Source: Prochilodus magdalenae (Eukaryota > Chordata > Actinopteri > Characiformes > Prochilodontidae). Taken from it: a DNA stretch of 64,000 nucleotides. Location of the stretch: NCBI GenBank assembly GCA_024036415.1, contig JAMWET010007208.1:776001-840000 (forward strand). The letters run 5' to 3'. A program made the translations under genes and the position numbers. The notes beneath the pieces are model-generated. The model was given only the letters and a program-made list of their open reading frames with translations, made no database searches and was not told the DNA's origin. This document shows, one piece after another, positions 36,005-48,900 of the stretch. Positions within the stretch are counted from its first letter, which is position 1. Every line of letters starts with the position of its first letter.

Positions 36005-38219
36005 CTGAGAGGGAGAGAGGGGGAAGAGATACAGAGATGTAAATATACAGAAGGTGGTGTGGATGTACCGTTTACAGTGTACTGAAGATTACTGAAGTCA
36101 GTGCAGTTCTGTTAATGTTAACCATTACATCACACCTCAGCATAAGACACTAACCTTGGCAATGTGGCCCATGGCACAAGTCCTTCAGGCTCATGCATTC
36201 GTTTCCAAAGTATCCGTCTGGGCAGGCACACATGTAGCCACCTTCTGTGCTCTGACAAGGCACCCCTTTTTGGCAGGGATTGGGATTACACATATCTACC
36301 ACCACCTGTGCAGAACAAGAGAGTACACATAGTGGTTACGTGGTCAAAGCACAGCGTATCAGGGATAAAGGCAGCGCCATCCTGAGTAATTGTGGTAAAA
36401 TGTCACTCTGTAATAACTACACATACAGTACAACCTGTTTATATAGATAATTTCCAGACAAAATGGCCATTAAATCTAATCTCAGATCATTTACATTTAC
36501 GGCATTTAGCTGACGCTCTTATCCAGAGCGACTTACAAGGTTAATCATATTACAGGTGGGCCAATGTAGTGTTAGGAGTCTTGCCCAAGGACTCTTATTG
36601 GTGTAGCCCAAGTATAGTCACCCAGACTGGGATTCGAACCCCAGTCTCCCACTTGTGGTGGTGGCTCCCTGGCAGGTAGTGGTGTTGCTGACCTGGTTGC
36701 TCACCTGCTGAGCTACACCAATCAATTTGTCTTTTTCTTTGAAGCCATTAACACAGAAAATGCAATAAACTTGCAAAAATGTGTGAAAATATATTTTAAG
36801 GGTTCTTGAAAAGCTAAATATGAATCTTCAAATAAGTATGGAAAACCAAGAAGTGGACACACCGATCTATCTAAACCTTATCTGAAATGGACTGATGCAC
36901 AGCACAACAGAAGCAGGCATTGGGGTCCGATGAGTCAACCTTTCTAATTGTTCAGGAAAAATACACAGACATGGTGTTCTCTGGGCCTAAGAAGAAAAAT
37001 ACCAGCCACATGGTTGCCAGCATAAAGTTTAAAATCCAGTGTCTATGATGGTATGGGACTGTATTAGTGTTCATGACTAGAGTAACTTGCTTAAAGATGT
37101 CCTTAAGCTCCACAAACAAAAAATAAGTCAACTTGCTCGTTTAAGGTGGTAGTAACTTCAGGCTCTTACAGATGCCGGGGCTATAAAAGCCTGTGGGGTG
37201 CGAGTGATGGGGTCCATAAGTTAAGAGGAGGTGCTACAGTAAAGTGAATGTCTCGTACCATGTGTGGAAAATGGCTCCGAAGCAGATGTTAATGATTGGC
37301 TAAAAGGGGTGACTGCATTTGGGCATGCCAAAGACCATAGTGTGAAGGAAGTAGCTGAATCTGTAGGTGTGTGAAAGCGTACGGTCATATGGGTCTACCA
37401 GCGGTGGAAATTTCAGTCTACAGAAAATTCCCCTCAGAATTATGCCAGGGAAAACCACCAAATCTGTTCAGTTCGTTGATGCAAGTGTGGCTGAACATTG
37501 ATGTGGCCTCCATTCAGAAACTTGTGCCATCTAGATGACGTCTTTTTCAGAGATGCCCATGTGTAACATGACCATTCAAAGAAACACTCTGCCTGTGTTA
37601 CAACATCATGCCTGTGCTATTAGAGAGTATGAGTGCTCTACTGGCCATCCAGTACTGACTCCCATTGAAAACATGTGGTGCATTAAAAGGCACAATTTAC
37701 AGCAATGAAGGCCATACCTCACAGTACGTTCCAGTGTATCCCTTGGGACAGTTACAGAGCAGGCTCTTGCCATCCTTCTGCTCCACACACTGCCCTCCAT
37801 GCAGACAGGGGGCACTGTCACATGCTCCCACCGCCGTCTGACAGTGTTTACCGGTAAAACCCGACAAACACACACACCGAGAGTCCTGCGACACACAGAT
37901 TACATCTTGTGAGATTCAGAGAAAGAAACAGCTCAAGGCAGCTTTTCTATGAGCACTTCAAAGACCCTTCTGCCAGGTGTTAGCAAGCGTCAGCATTCAG
38001 CATTGCTCCAGCGATTTGGGAGCCGGACCATTATTATTTAAAAAGTGAAAAGTGAATGTCATACCTCGCAGTGTCCTCCGTTGAGACACGAACCCTGGCA
38101 GCTACTGTTCCCTGTTGAATTGGTGATATTTAACACAATCAATAGCCAGAAGTGCTTGTCCTGCACAGCAAAGAGCTACAAGTACACAGTGGATCAGGAA
38201 TGACATAAAAGTGGCTAAC

Positions 38220-38284
<65 letters not shown>

Positions 38285-41200
38285 CTCAAAGCCTACAGTA
38301 GTGCTGTACTAGAGTGAGGTTTTGCAGTTTACACCAGATAGCAAGATGATAATGGACCACTGACAGCCCACTGACAACCCACAGTCTTTCTGATCAGCAT
38401 TTTCTTGATGACCCCTGGTGGTTAACTACAGTTTTTTTACAAAATGCCTTTTTAATCATTCATTTTCTGCTCTACTGCATTTCTTTTTCTTTCATCTTTT
38501 TTCTTTCATTATTTTTTGTAAATTAGTGTATAATTTGAAGAGGAACATCCCAAATACAACTGGATATGCAACTGCAAACAATCTACCAGAGTGTTTGCGA
38601 CAGCATGTTCAACAAATTGGTTTTAGAGTTACAATTCGAATTTAGAACCGTTTGCCAATTGTGTTTGCACACAGCTGAATTTGTCTACCACATTTAAACC
38701 ATCCATGAAGTGAAACCCCCACACACACACACACTAGAGGCAGAAGGCAACCCTTGTAAATTATCATGAAAGCATCACTGAACATATCGCTATCAGCACA
38801 AAAATAGAATTCTCCATTATCCTCCTTTATAAGAACAAGTTTCTTCCAGTTTTACTGTAAAGTTGCTTTCTGGTTTTGCTCAGACAGCGACTATATGCGT
38901 TTAACATAGCTGAGGTTATGAAAGCTGCATGTATCATATAACATCTATCCTATACTCACTTATATCACAATTTGGCCCCACCCATCCAGGCTGACAGTCG
39001 CAGAGGTATCCACCAATCAGGTTTCGGCAGGAGTTGGCGTTGACACAGACACCCACCTCACACTCGTTCATGTCTGCAAACAAGAGTATATTATTACTCA
39101 GGTAATCCAGTTTGTTGATTTTCCTGCTCTTAACAAACAATGAGCCTGGTAACTAACTGCTGAGTTCAGTCTTCACTGAGCTGGGAAACTGATCACCTGG
39201 GCTGCAACAAAGCCCTGCAGGAACGCAGACGGACACTCTGCGAGTTACAGTGTAACTGCACCATGTATCCACTGCATCATCTGAACCTGGTTTTGCGTCA
39301 CAAGACTTACGTGACCCACGAACTTGCAATTTGGGTTAGAAATGTGTGTCAAAACTATATGGCCAAAAGTATGTGGACACCTGACCTATTTGAATTCGTT
39401 GGCCATCATCCCAAACTATGGGCAGGTTGGCCTACCTTTTGCAGATATAAGAGCCTCCTTTTCTCAGGGAGGGATTTCCACAAGAATTTGGAGTGTGCCC
39501 GTGGAACTTGTGTGCTCATTCACTCAACGGAGCATTAGTGAGGTCAGGCACAGAGGTTGGACGAAAAAGCCTGGCTTGCAATCGATGTTCCAATTCATCC
39601 CGAAGGTTTAGTGGGGTTAAGACCAGGGCTTTGTGCATTCCACTAGAGAATCCCATGTCATGAATGTTAGCTATGGATTCATTGTGGCCGAAGTGAGGCT
39701 GAGCAACGTGGCATCAAAATTTTCTCTGCCCTTTCCGAGACAAAGTGCTCTCAAAGCATTGATGCTGGCGGGGGCGTTCTGAGGTGTCACTTTGACACAT
39801 GATCGCATCTGAGAGCAAGATACACTCCAGGGAACCAGCGCTGAGGTGGGCCACGAGGGGCAGCCAAGTGTAAAAAAGATTCTTCCATTAGTGAACATGC
39901 CCTGGCCTGCCTCGCAGTCTGCTCTGTCCAAACAGTCTGATTCCTCCCTCTTTAATCATTAAACAAACAGCCAGCACACCGTCTGATCCGGGTTAATAGA
40001 TAGGAAAGGTTGGCAAAGAAACACCAGTGTCGTGGGAAAATCATGTTAAATGCATCTCAGCTTGACATTCAGTCAATGGATAATAAATAGGCCCATTTAT
40101 AAAGTCAAAAGTCACCTAATTACTCCGGCATATACACTCATCATCAAAAGGACAGTTACACTCAGAAGGAAGTGTGGGATTGCGGTGCTGTTGGGAAAGA
40201 AGATAAAGGTTACCAGGAACAATGACTGATGATTCACTTAGACTGATATGGGTAATATTTATTGAGCTACACATACAGAAGTAGTGTCTCTCAGTATGGC
40301 GTCAGACCACCATGTTAGCTAATGCAGCATGCCAGACATCTCGGCATGAAGTTGTAGAGGTTCCTAATGGTGTCCAGTGATAATCCATCCCATGCAGCTT
40401 GAATATTCTCACACAGTTCCTACAGATTGTGCGGTAGGTGTGGAAATGGAGCGACACTGAGACTTCTGGTGAGACTTGTCACTCAACATGACACTGACGT
40501 GGTGTTAAGGACAGTCGTTGTAACAGTCTGCGTCCATCTAGTCCTGCATTGTGCAGCCATTTGCCAATGGTGCTGGCACTAACGGGATGACTCATGAAGG
40601 GCCTCACTGCTCACTACATGTCTGCACTGTCACTCCTGTTGGTTGTTTATTTCCGAGTGCAACTATTCTTTAGATAATGAGTGTACGTACTTATTGGCTT
40701 AGAGCTGGATATGTGTTCATGTGCATGTAGGGACTCTCAGAGCCTTTGAGGCCTTTAGAGAAAGCTTCAAGGGTTCTGTAAATTTAGTTCAATATCATGC
40801 ATGTCTTGTCTCATTGTTTTATTTGAACACAAAAGAGTCAAAATCTACACCACCCTTTTACTTGACCACCCTAAAAGAATTGTCCAATCAGCAATTCTTT
40901 TTAGGACTGCAGAAGCTGAACGGAAGGCCTAAATTAACCACTGACCAGTTCTCACATTCCATTTCAAACGGGTAGACACCATTTATATTTTTACAAATAT
41001 TTAGATCTTTCACCAAGACCAGCTTCTGTTGCAGCAGTTACATCCTGTGTCCTGTGGGTGGCAGCCTTTCAAGTAGCTGTTTTATTGTCTACTGTTTTAT
41101 TGATTTTGCCCTAATTTTTTTTTTTCTTTTATATGTTTTTACTGCCAGTTTAGTGATTTTATGGACATGGAATCAATCAACTAATCAATCCATCACTCAA

Positions 41201-44147
41201 TCACTCAATCAATCAATCAATCAACCAACCAACCAATGCGCCATCAAATAAGTTACGCACCATTTAAGGTGGAATGAAAAACTTGACCAGCTGCACTTCA
41301 GGCTACCTGTTCAGGTTCCTGGTCAAGTTTTCATTCCACCTTAAATGGTGCGTAACTTATTTAATGGTGCATTGGTCCACTACTGAGTCAACTGCTGTTG
41401 ATAGATAACTAGGTTGGTTGGTTGGTTGATTGATTGATTGATTGATTAATTGATTGAATGATTGAGTGATGGATTGATTAGTTGATTAATTCCATGTCCA
41501 TAAAATCACTAAACTGGCAGTAAAAACATATAAAAGAAAAAAAAAATGAGGGCAAAATCAATAAAACAGTAGACAATAAAACAGCTACTTGAAAGGCTGC
41601 CACCCACAGCAGCGCCAGAAGTGATGGGACCATTTGAGGCACCAATTAGGGAAGAACAGGGACATTAAAATAAGACGTTGGAGAATAAGAAGTCAACTTC
41701 AGCCTCATGTGTCTGATTGTTCTTCCAATCTGAGTCGGAGAAACGCAGCACAGCCAACGAAGCTTTTACTATCAGTGGGATCGATATTAGCTATAAAATC
41801 AATGTGCTCTGTGTTTCATTGGCTGTTAGAACAAACCAAAACCATCAGCCATCTATCAGAGTGTTAACAGCCATTAGCAGAGGTGTCATTTTCTACCAGG
41901 TTATATCTATTAGTTTGTTTGAATGTCTGCAAGATGAACTTCAGGTGAATAAGAAGAGAGTAAACTGAGAGTATGTGTGCTGGTGCCATGCGGAAGAAGA
42001 GGAGGGGGTCAGCTAAGCAACGACTTATTCTCGTTATGAACAAGGGTCGCTCTGAACAGGGGTGAGAAAGGAACTGGGGTGCGTAATCCTTGTGATATTT
42101 CCCCAAGACCCCCCAGAGAACCATGTTAACTTGTGGGAAATGTCTAAAGACATTACCAGGTAAAGTTTTACATTTTCAAACATCTGCAGATCAATAAGTG
42201 CATCTTCATAACTGGGATGATTCATAGTGCAGGCCTATCTTTCCATATTCTGAACTAAGAGGCAAAGACACACAGGTGTAGACAGGTACAGACAGGCAAG
42301 GACAAGCTCAGGCAAGCATCAGCAGATCCAGGAGAGCACAGACTGGTATAGACAGGAAGGGAGAGGCACGGACTTGTGCGGGCAGGTGGCTAATTACAGA
42401 CACCAGGGCGGCCAGTGTAGAATATGCACGTGTGTATATGTGGGATTGTTTACCAATCTGGCAGGTCTTGCCGGTCCAGCCTGGAGGACAGAGACACTGG
42501 AAGCCCTGCGGCGTCTCTCGGCACGTGGCCCCACGCCCGCACGGGGCCGAGTCGCACTGCAGCACCGCTACACAATATACAACAGGCAATTAGACACAAG
42601 TCAAACACAGGCAGTTAAACCCCTTTAACTTTTAATGCTGAGATAAAACCTGTATAGTCTAATCTACTTGTATCGTTTAATAATAACTAATATCCGTCAT
42701 CTCCTCTTACTTTATTCATCTGTAACTATGTTCTGAGTTATACTAGAAAGCATATTGTCGCTGTCCATTGAAAAACATGTATCTTCAATTTTGTCCATTT
42801 TGACTTTTATACATCATTCGAACACATCAGCTGCCATTTATACTGTGTGAGTATTGCATGACGAATAGACCAACAGAAATGGCCCAAAAGTGTTAGGAAA
42901 GACGTCTGGTTCCATGTCTGGTTAATGTGGTTTTTGGCCTCTCCTGTAAAGTTGCCATTTTGGAGATACTTGTTTTTCTTTGGACGATATTAAAGCCATA
43001 GGGAGCCTAAATCTGTGCTGGCTTTCTAATTAGGTTCATTTATTTTGTCTCCTGGTGGGAACACAATATGCATATGCAAAGTAGGCTATATGAATATCGT
43101 TCTAATGCCTGCATGTATTTCGTCAATGTCCCCCCTTTTTATGTAAACTGGACAGACCTAACTTCGGCAAAGCTTGTATACAGCATACAGTGCTGAGTAA
43201 ACGTGAGTGTTATATCAAACATCCAGCAAAGTTTAAATGGAAAAACATAAGATATTAATATGATAATAATAGTATATGATTAAAAAAATCATCTGAAAAC
43301 TGCTTATCAGATCTATCTGGGATCTGTGTGGGCGGGGCTAATGAGCAGCTTGATTGACCGCTCTTTCTGGCTCGAAGGTCCTAAGCCTGCTGCTAGCTTT
43401 GTGTTATCCAGTAAGGCGAATTAGGTGGGAAGGAACATGAATGAACAGATGAATGAATAGATGGACAAAGCAGCATGCTAAGTAACAGACGTCCAGATTT
43501 GTAGGTAGAAGGACGAATGAAGCAACAAGGAAATGAACAAAGCTATGTATGAACGAAGGTGTGGACGAACAAACAAGGTTGCGGTATGGATAAATCAGTA
43601 AATGAGTGGCGGGATGCTATAGAAGATTTTCTCAAAATTAGGACTGAAACTGTGTTGTGTGGGCGGAGCAAAATACGTCAGCCTGATTTGTCAGGGGAAT
43701 GCTTACAGAAGATTTTTCCAGATATACAGCAGATATTTATTAGATTAGCCGCTGGTCTAGCCACATCAGTTCGTTTGTGGCCTTTCTGCCTTTGATTCCT
43801 CTATCCTACTGTACTAAATTGATTCCCTTAAAAAAAAAAACGATCTGACAAATAATGACTCTAATAATCAAATTATTACGTAATACATAGTAACTATATA
43901 AGCCTGAAATTATAATTGTTTAATCATCTACACCTTCATATGCATATCAGTATGCATGAGGTAGCTTTATATACTCCCTCATAACTGCATCTTATTCAAC
44001 CGAAGTCAAATTACAGTCAGTCCGCTGAAGCGTCCTTCATAGGGAAAATTATTCTAATGCACGCATATGATAACAGTCAGTTCTGAAGGAGGAGAGTGAG
44101 CATTGTGGATTGTTCTGTATGTGTGTGTATGTGTGTGTGTGAAAGAC

Positions 44148-44180
<33 letters not shown>

Positions 44181-44952
44181 GAGAGATATGCATGTGTGTA
44201 ATAACTGTAGGCGGACTCATTACACGGATGAGTGGTGTGATGAAACTGTGACTTTGAATATAGTAAAGAGAGAGCGTGCTGTGCGTGGTAAAAGCTGGAG
44301 GTGGAGTTACGGAAGAGTGAAACTGGGTGCCCTTGGATGTTCCTCTGTTTGTGTTCTCAGTGGATTCTGAGCAAATACTGATAAATCCTCCTGAGAGAGG
44401 TGTGGAGTGGGGGTGGGGGTGGGGGTGGGGTGCTGGACACGCTTTAGCAATGTTAGAATAAATAGGAAGCAGGAATGACTAAATCTGACTGTTATTAAAT
44501 TCTTTAATGAAATTAATTAAGGTCCCGTAACCTGTATTATGTTCTGTATATGTACACTGATCAGCCATAACATTAAAAGCACCTCCTTGTATCTACACTT
44601 ACTGCGTATTAAATCAACTCCAAATACCATATAGGGGATCTTTTTAGCTCTACGATTACAATATATTACATTAGATTAGATTAGATTAGATTAGATTAGA
44701 TTAGATTTCCTATATCATTATTGCACATTGACCTACAATGAAATTGTATGCAACCTAATATATATATATATGTGCCAACAATGTATATATACATATCTTT
44801 ACACACATATACATACATGCTCCTCCGTGTACATATACGCACATGCTCATGTATGTAAATAATATATATATATATATAATAGTATATATATTATTTAAAT
44901 ACATAATTTGTGGCACAGGGTCCAGCCATCTCCCCCTCTCTCTCTCTCTCTC

Positions 44953-45027
<75 letters not shown>

Positions 45028-45878
45028 AGAGAGAGAGAAATACAGATGTTCACATATACACATACATACAAACATAAATAAACAGACCATCTTTTTCTCT
45101 TCATCCGTTACCACCTGTTTATCCTGTTCTTTAATAGTCAAGACCCCCACAGGACCACCACAGAGCAGTGTTGTTCGTGCTGTATCATTCTCAGCACTGC
45201 AGTGATGTGGTGGTGGTGTGTTTGGTCCCGGGTTTTGTGTAGTAGAGTTAGGACTGGGTTATCTGCAGTTGCTGACACGGTCTGATGTTTTTGTAAAGTG
45301 GGTGATTGTTGGCACGTCATAATATAGCGCAGGAAGAGTCTTAAGACGCACGCCCGCGTGCTCAGACTAAAGCTAGCACACACACCCACTCTTTCCACTG
45401 ATGACAGTAACATTACATCAGAGCCACTGCATATCCGGCCGGGAGTTTGTGTGGTTGTTGATTGTTTGTGTTCCACATTAATCAGTGTTATTTTGGTGCA
45501 CTCCTGATTGGAATCTACAGTCAGCAGTGGAAATGTCAGCTGCCTCTGACTGCCGCTGATTACACTGTACACAGCAGCAGTGTGCGTGTGTGTGTGTGTG
45601 TGTGTGCGTGTGCGTGTACTCGTGTGTGTGTGTGAGTGTGTGTGTGCGTGTACTCGTGTGTGTGTGTGTGTGTATGTGCGTGTGCGTGTACTCGTGTGTG
45701 TGTGTGTGAGTGTGTGTGTGTATGTGCGTGTGCGTGTACTCGTGTGTGTGTGCGCGTACCATCTGCACAGGTGGGTCCGGTCCAGCCATCTGCACACACA
45801 CAACTGAAGCCAGTCTGATCTTCCACACATGTCGCTCTGTTCGCGCACGGGGACGAGAGACATGCGTGCTCCACTGGG

Positions 45879-45930
<52 letters not shown>

Positions 45931-48900
45931 ATATTTTTTTGCTTTAATCAGGTGATTATGGATTTATCATTGGTTTGTTTCTACTAGCTAACTCCTCCAA
46001 CTCAAAGTTTCTGGCCTGCAGTGAGCATTTATTGGGGTTAGTGTTATTGGGTCCTGTTGTGCAGCACTGCAGCCTCATTGCTTTGACATTATCCACGGTT
46101 TTGCATCATTCTTGCTCTCGCACTGCTGTAGAACAATAATCTGGAGAGTAGGGAGCATTCCCAGTGGGCTGGTTACTGCAGTGGTATACCCTTAGCATGT
46201 AAGCATCAGAATGCTCAAACTACAACTGTTACATCCAAGTGTACATCTGTAATTCAGGGGGCTAAACCATAGCCCCTAGTGATATGGCCCAGGTTTGCTC
46301 ACTGTAACAGACACATATGAAGAATAGAGATTAGATGAAGCTCCAGCTTTTTCTTTCCTATTCCTCCTTACATGATTCAGCAGCTACTTTCAGATGGCTG
46401 CCATCCGCTTAGGTGAAACTGAAACTTGACCAAGGAGCTAACTTCAGCCTCGAGAGATTAGCGGATCACATTCAGCATGAGACTGTGTGAATTTGGCCAG
46501 AGTGGAATCAATCTGATACTGGCTCTACGTAGTTTATTCTATTTGCTTCAAGCTGTTTGTTATCAGTTTTTAAATGGAAATTTCCAGCTGCATTAGAAAA
46601 TGTATCTGGGGATGCTTAACAATATATCTAGACCTTAAAGTATGGCGGTGTCCTAGTACCAGCACGTTCCCCTGTGGATGCATGCGATGCATGGTTATAT
46701 GAAGCAGTGAGATGAGAGTCCCCTGAGAGAACTTCCAGAATGTTAATTGTCGGAGCTGACATCATGGGGCTGTGTGTGTGTGTGTGCTTAGGGGTCTGTG
46801 TGGTGGTGGACTAAGGGGGAAAACAAGTGTAAAAAAAGTTGCTGTCATTTGGTAGAAAACATGCAACATATATTTCACGCCTCCTTGTCTTCTACGTCGC
46901 AGCTGTCTGGTTCTAATTAGTTTTGTTGTCGTCTCCGGGCTGGAGTTGCGTCTGTGCGGAGCAGATGCGTGTTTCACAGTGAATCCAGCTGATTGCTGCT
47001 GTTTTGCATCAGGGCAGACACTGCTGTTAGGAACAATCTATAACCTGATGTGATGACATTGTAGGACGTTAGCGCAGTCTAAAACTGTATGTATGTTGGC
47101 GTATGTTGGTCTGTGTGTGTAAAGTAGGGCTGATCTGCATCATGTCAGTCTCACTCCTGCTCTTATAAAAAGCTAATAAATACAGACATTGCTTCCTCAG
47201 GGCTTTAGCTATCTGGCGTCTCTCTGACAAGCCCTGTATTAACCCTACACATCACCAACTCCAACATACACTATCACTGGCCCCCCATCACTCACTATCA
47301 CTGATACCAACCTTCACCATTACCAGCACTTACCCTCACCAACACCAACACTCATTATCACCAACATTCACCATCACCAATACTCCCTATCACCACATTC
47401 ACCATCCCCAACACTCATCAACATTCACCATGACCAACTCCAACACTCCCCATCACCACACTTACATCACCAACACTCACCAACACTCCTCATCACCACA
47501 TTTACCATCACCAACACTCATCACCGCACTCACCATGACCAACAACACTCCCCATCACCACACTTACATCACCAACACTCACCAATATTCCTCATCACCA
47601 CACTCACCAACACTCCTCATCACCACATTTACCATCACCAACACTCATCACCGCACTCACCATGACCAACAACACTCCCCATCACCACACTTACATCACC
47701 AACACTCACCAATATTCCTCATCACCACACTCACCAATACTCCCTATCACCACATTCACCATCCCCAACACTCATCAACACTCACCATGACCAACACCAA
47801 CACTCCCCATCACCACACTTACATCACCAACACTCACCAACACTCCTCATCACCACATTTACCGTTACCAACACTCATCACCGCACTCACCATGACCAAC
47901 AACACTCCCCATCACCACACTTACCATCACCAACACTTACCAACACTCCCCATCACCACATTTACCATCACCAACACTCATCACCACATTTACCATGACC
48001 AACAACACTCCCCATCACCACACTTACCATCACCAACACTCATCACCACACTCACCATGACCAACAACAACAGTCCCCATCACCACACTTACATTATCAA
48101 CACTCTTCGTCACCACACTTACCATCACCAAGACTCACCAACATTCCTCATCATCACTCACCATGACCAACACCAACACTCCCCTTCATCATACTTACCA
48201 TCACCAACATCAACGCTCAACATCATCAACACTCCCCATCACCACACTTACATTACCAACACTCTTCGTCACCACACTTACCATCACCAACATCAACGCT
48301 CAACATCATCAACACTCCCCATTACCACACTTACCAACAGCATCACCAACATACCCCATCATAACACTCACTATCACCAACAATCACCATCACCAACACC
48401 AGTAAGCCCAAACCCCTTGTTGATGTGCCTTGCTCATGTGTGATAGTTAGGAAAATCTAGTTTGGCAAATCTAGTCGTATGGCAAAAGTTGCAGTTATAA
48501 AAGAAGCTACAGAGTAATGGCTGTTTAGTCAGAGGAGGCACAGGGTTTTCCAAATTTCCAAGTAAATTCAGTCATAACAAAATTAACATATCCGCTGGAG
48601 TAGAAAGCGATCCTCTCAACCTGCACACGTCAAATTTGCCCCTCCACTCACCAATGTCGCAGTTGCGGCCAAGAAATCCATCCTGACACACGCAGTTGTA
48701 CTCATTGGGTTCTGTGTTGATACAAGTGCCACCATTCTTGCATGGCTGATGGTTTCCACAGTAGTTCAGATCTGAGAGAGAGGTGGGGTCGGGGGGGAGG
48801 GATGGTTGATATGTATAAGATGATGGTACTTACATAGACAGAGTATTGGCAGCATTGTAACATGTTATATTACAAATTGTAATATTGTGGGGTCATTATG

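Noticed and set aside
35553..36042. Plus-strand frames of 116 and 124 residues
   Set aside because: They overlap the ligand's last coding exon on the other strand, which has clear Notch-ligand features; these are shadows.
38065..38105. EGF7 exon starting after the AG at 38106-38105 (…aacag|TAGCTGCC)
   Set aside because: This acceptor puts the sequence out of the cysteine-bearing frame; the AG seven bases upstream fits phase and Jagged exon size.
45138..45874. Long His/Thr frames running out of the EGF4 exon
   Set aside because: They read through the donor into the CA repeat; only 45760-45873 is exon.
47430..48443. 337-residue open frame rich in His, Thr, Ser and Pro
   Set aside because: It lies wholly inside a G-poor minisatellite whose composition keeps all stop codons rare. 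No domain, no splice support, opposite strand to the gene that contains it.
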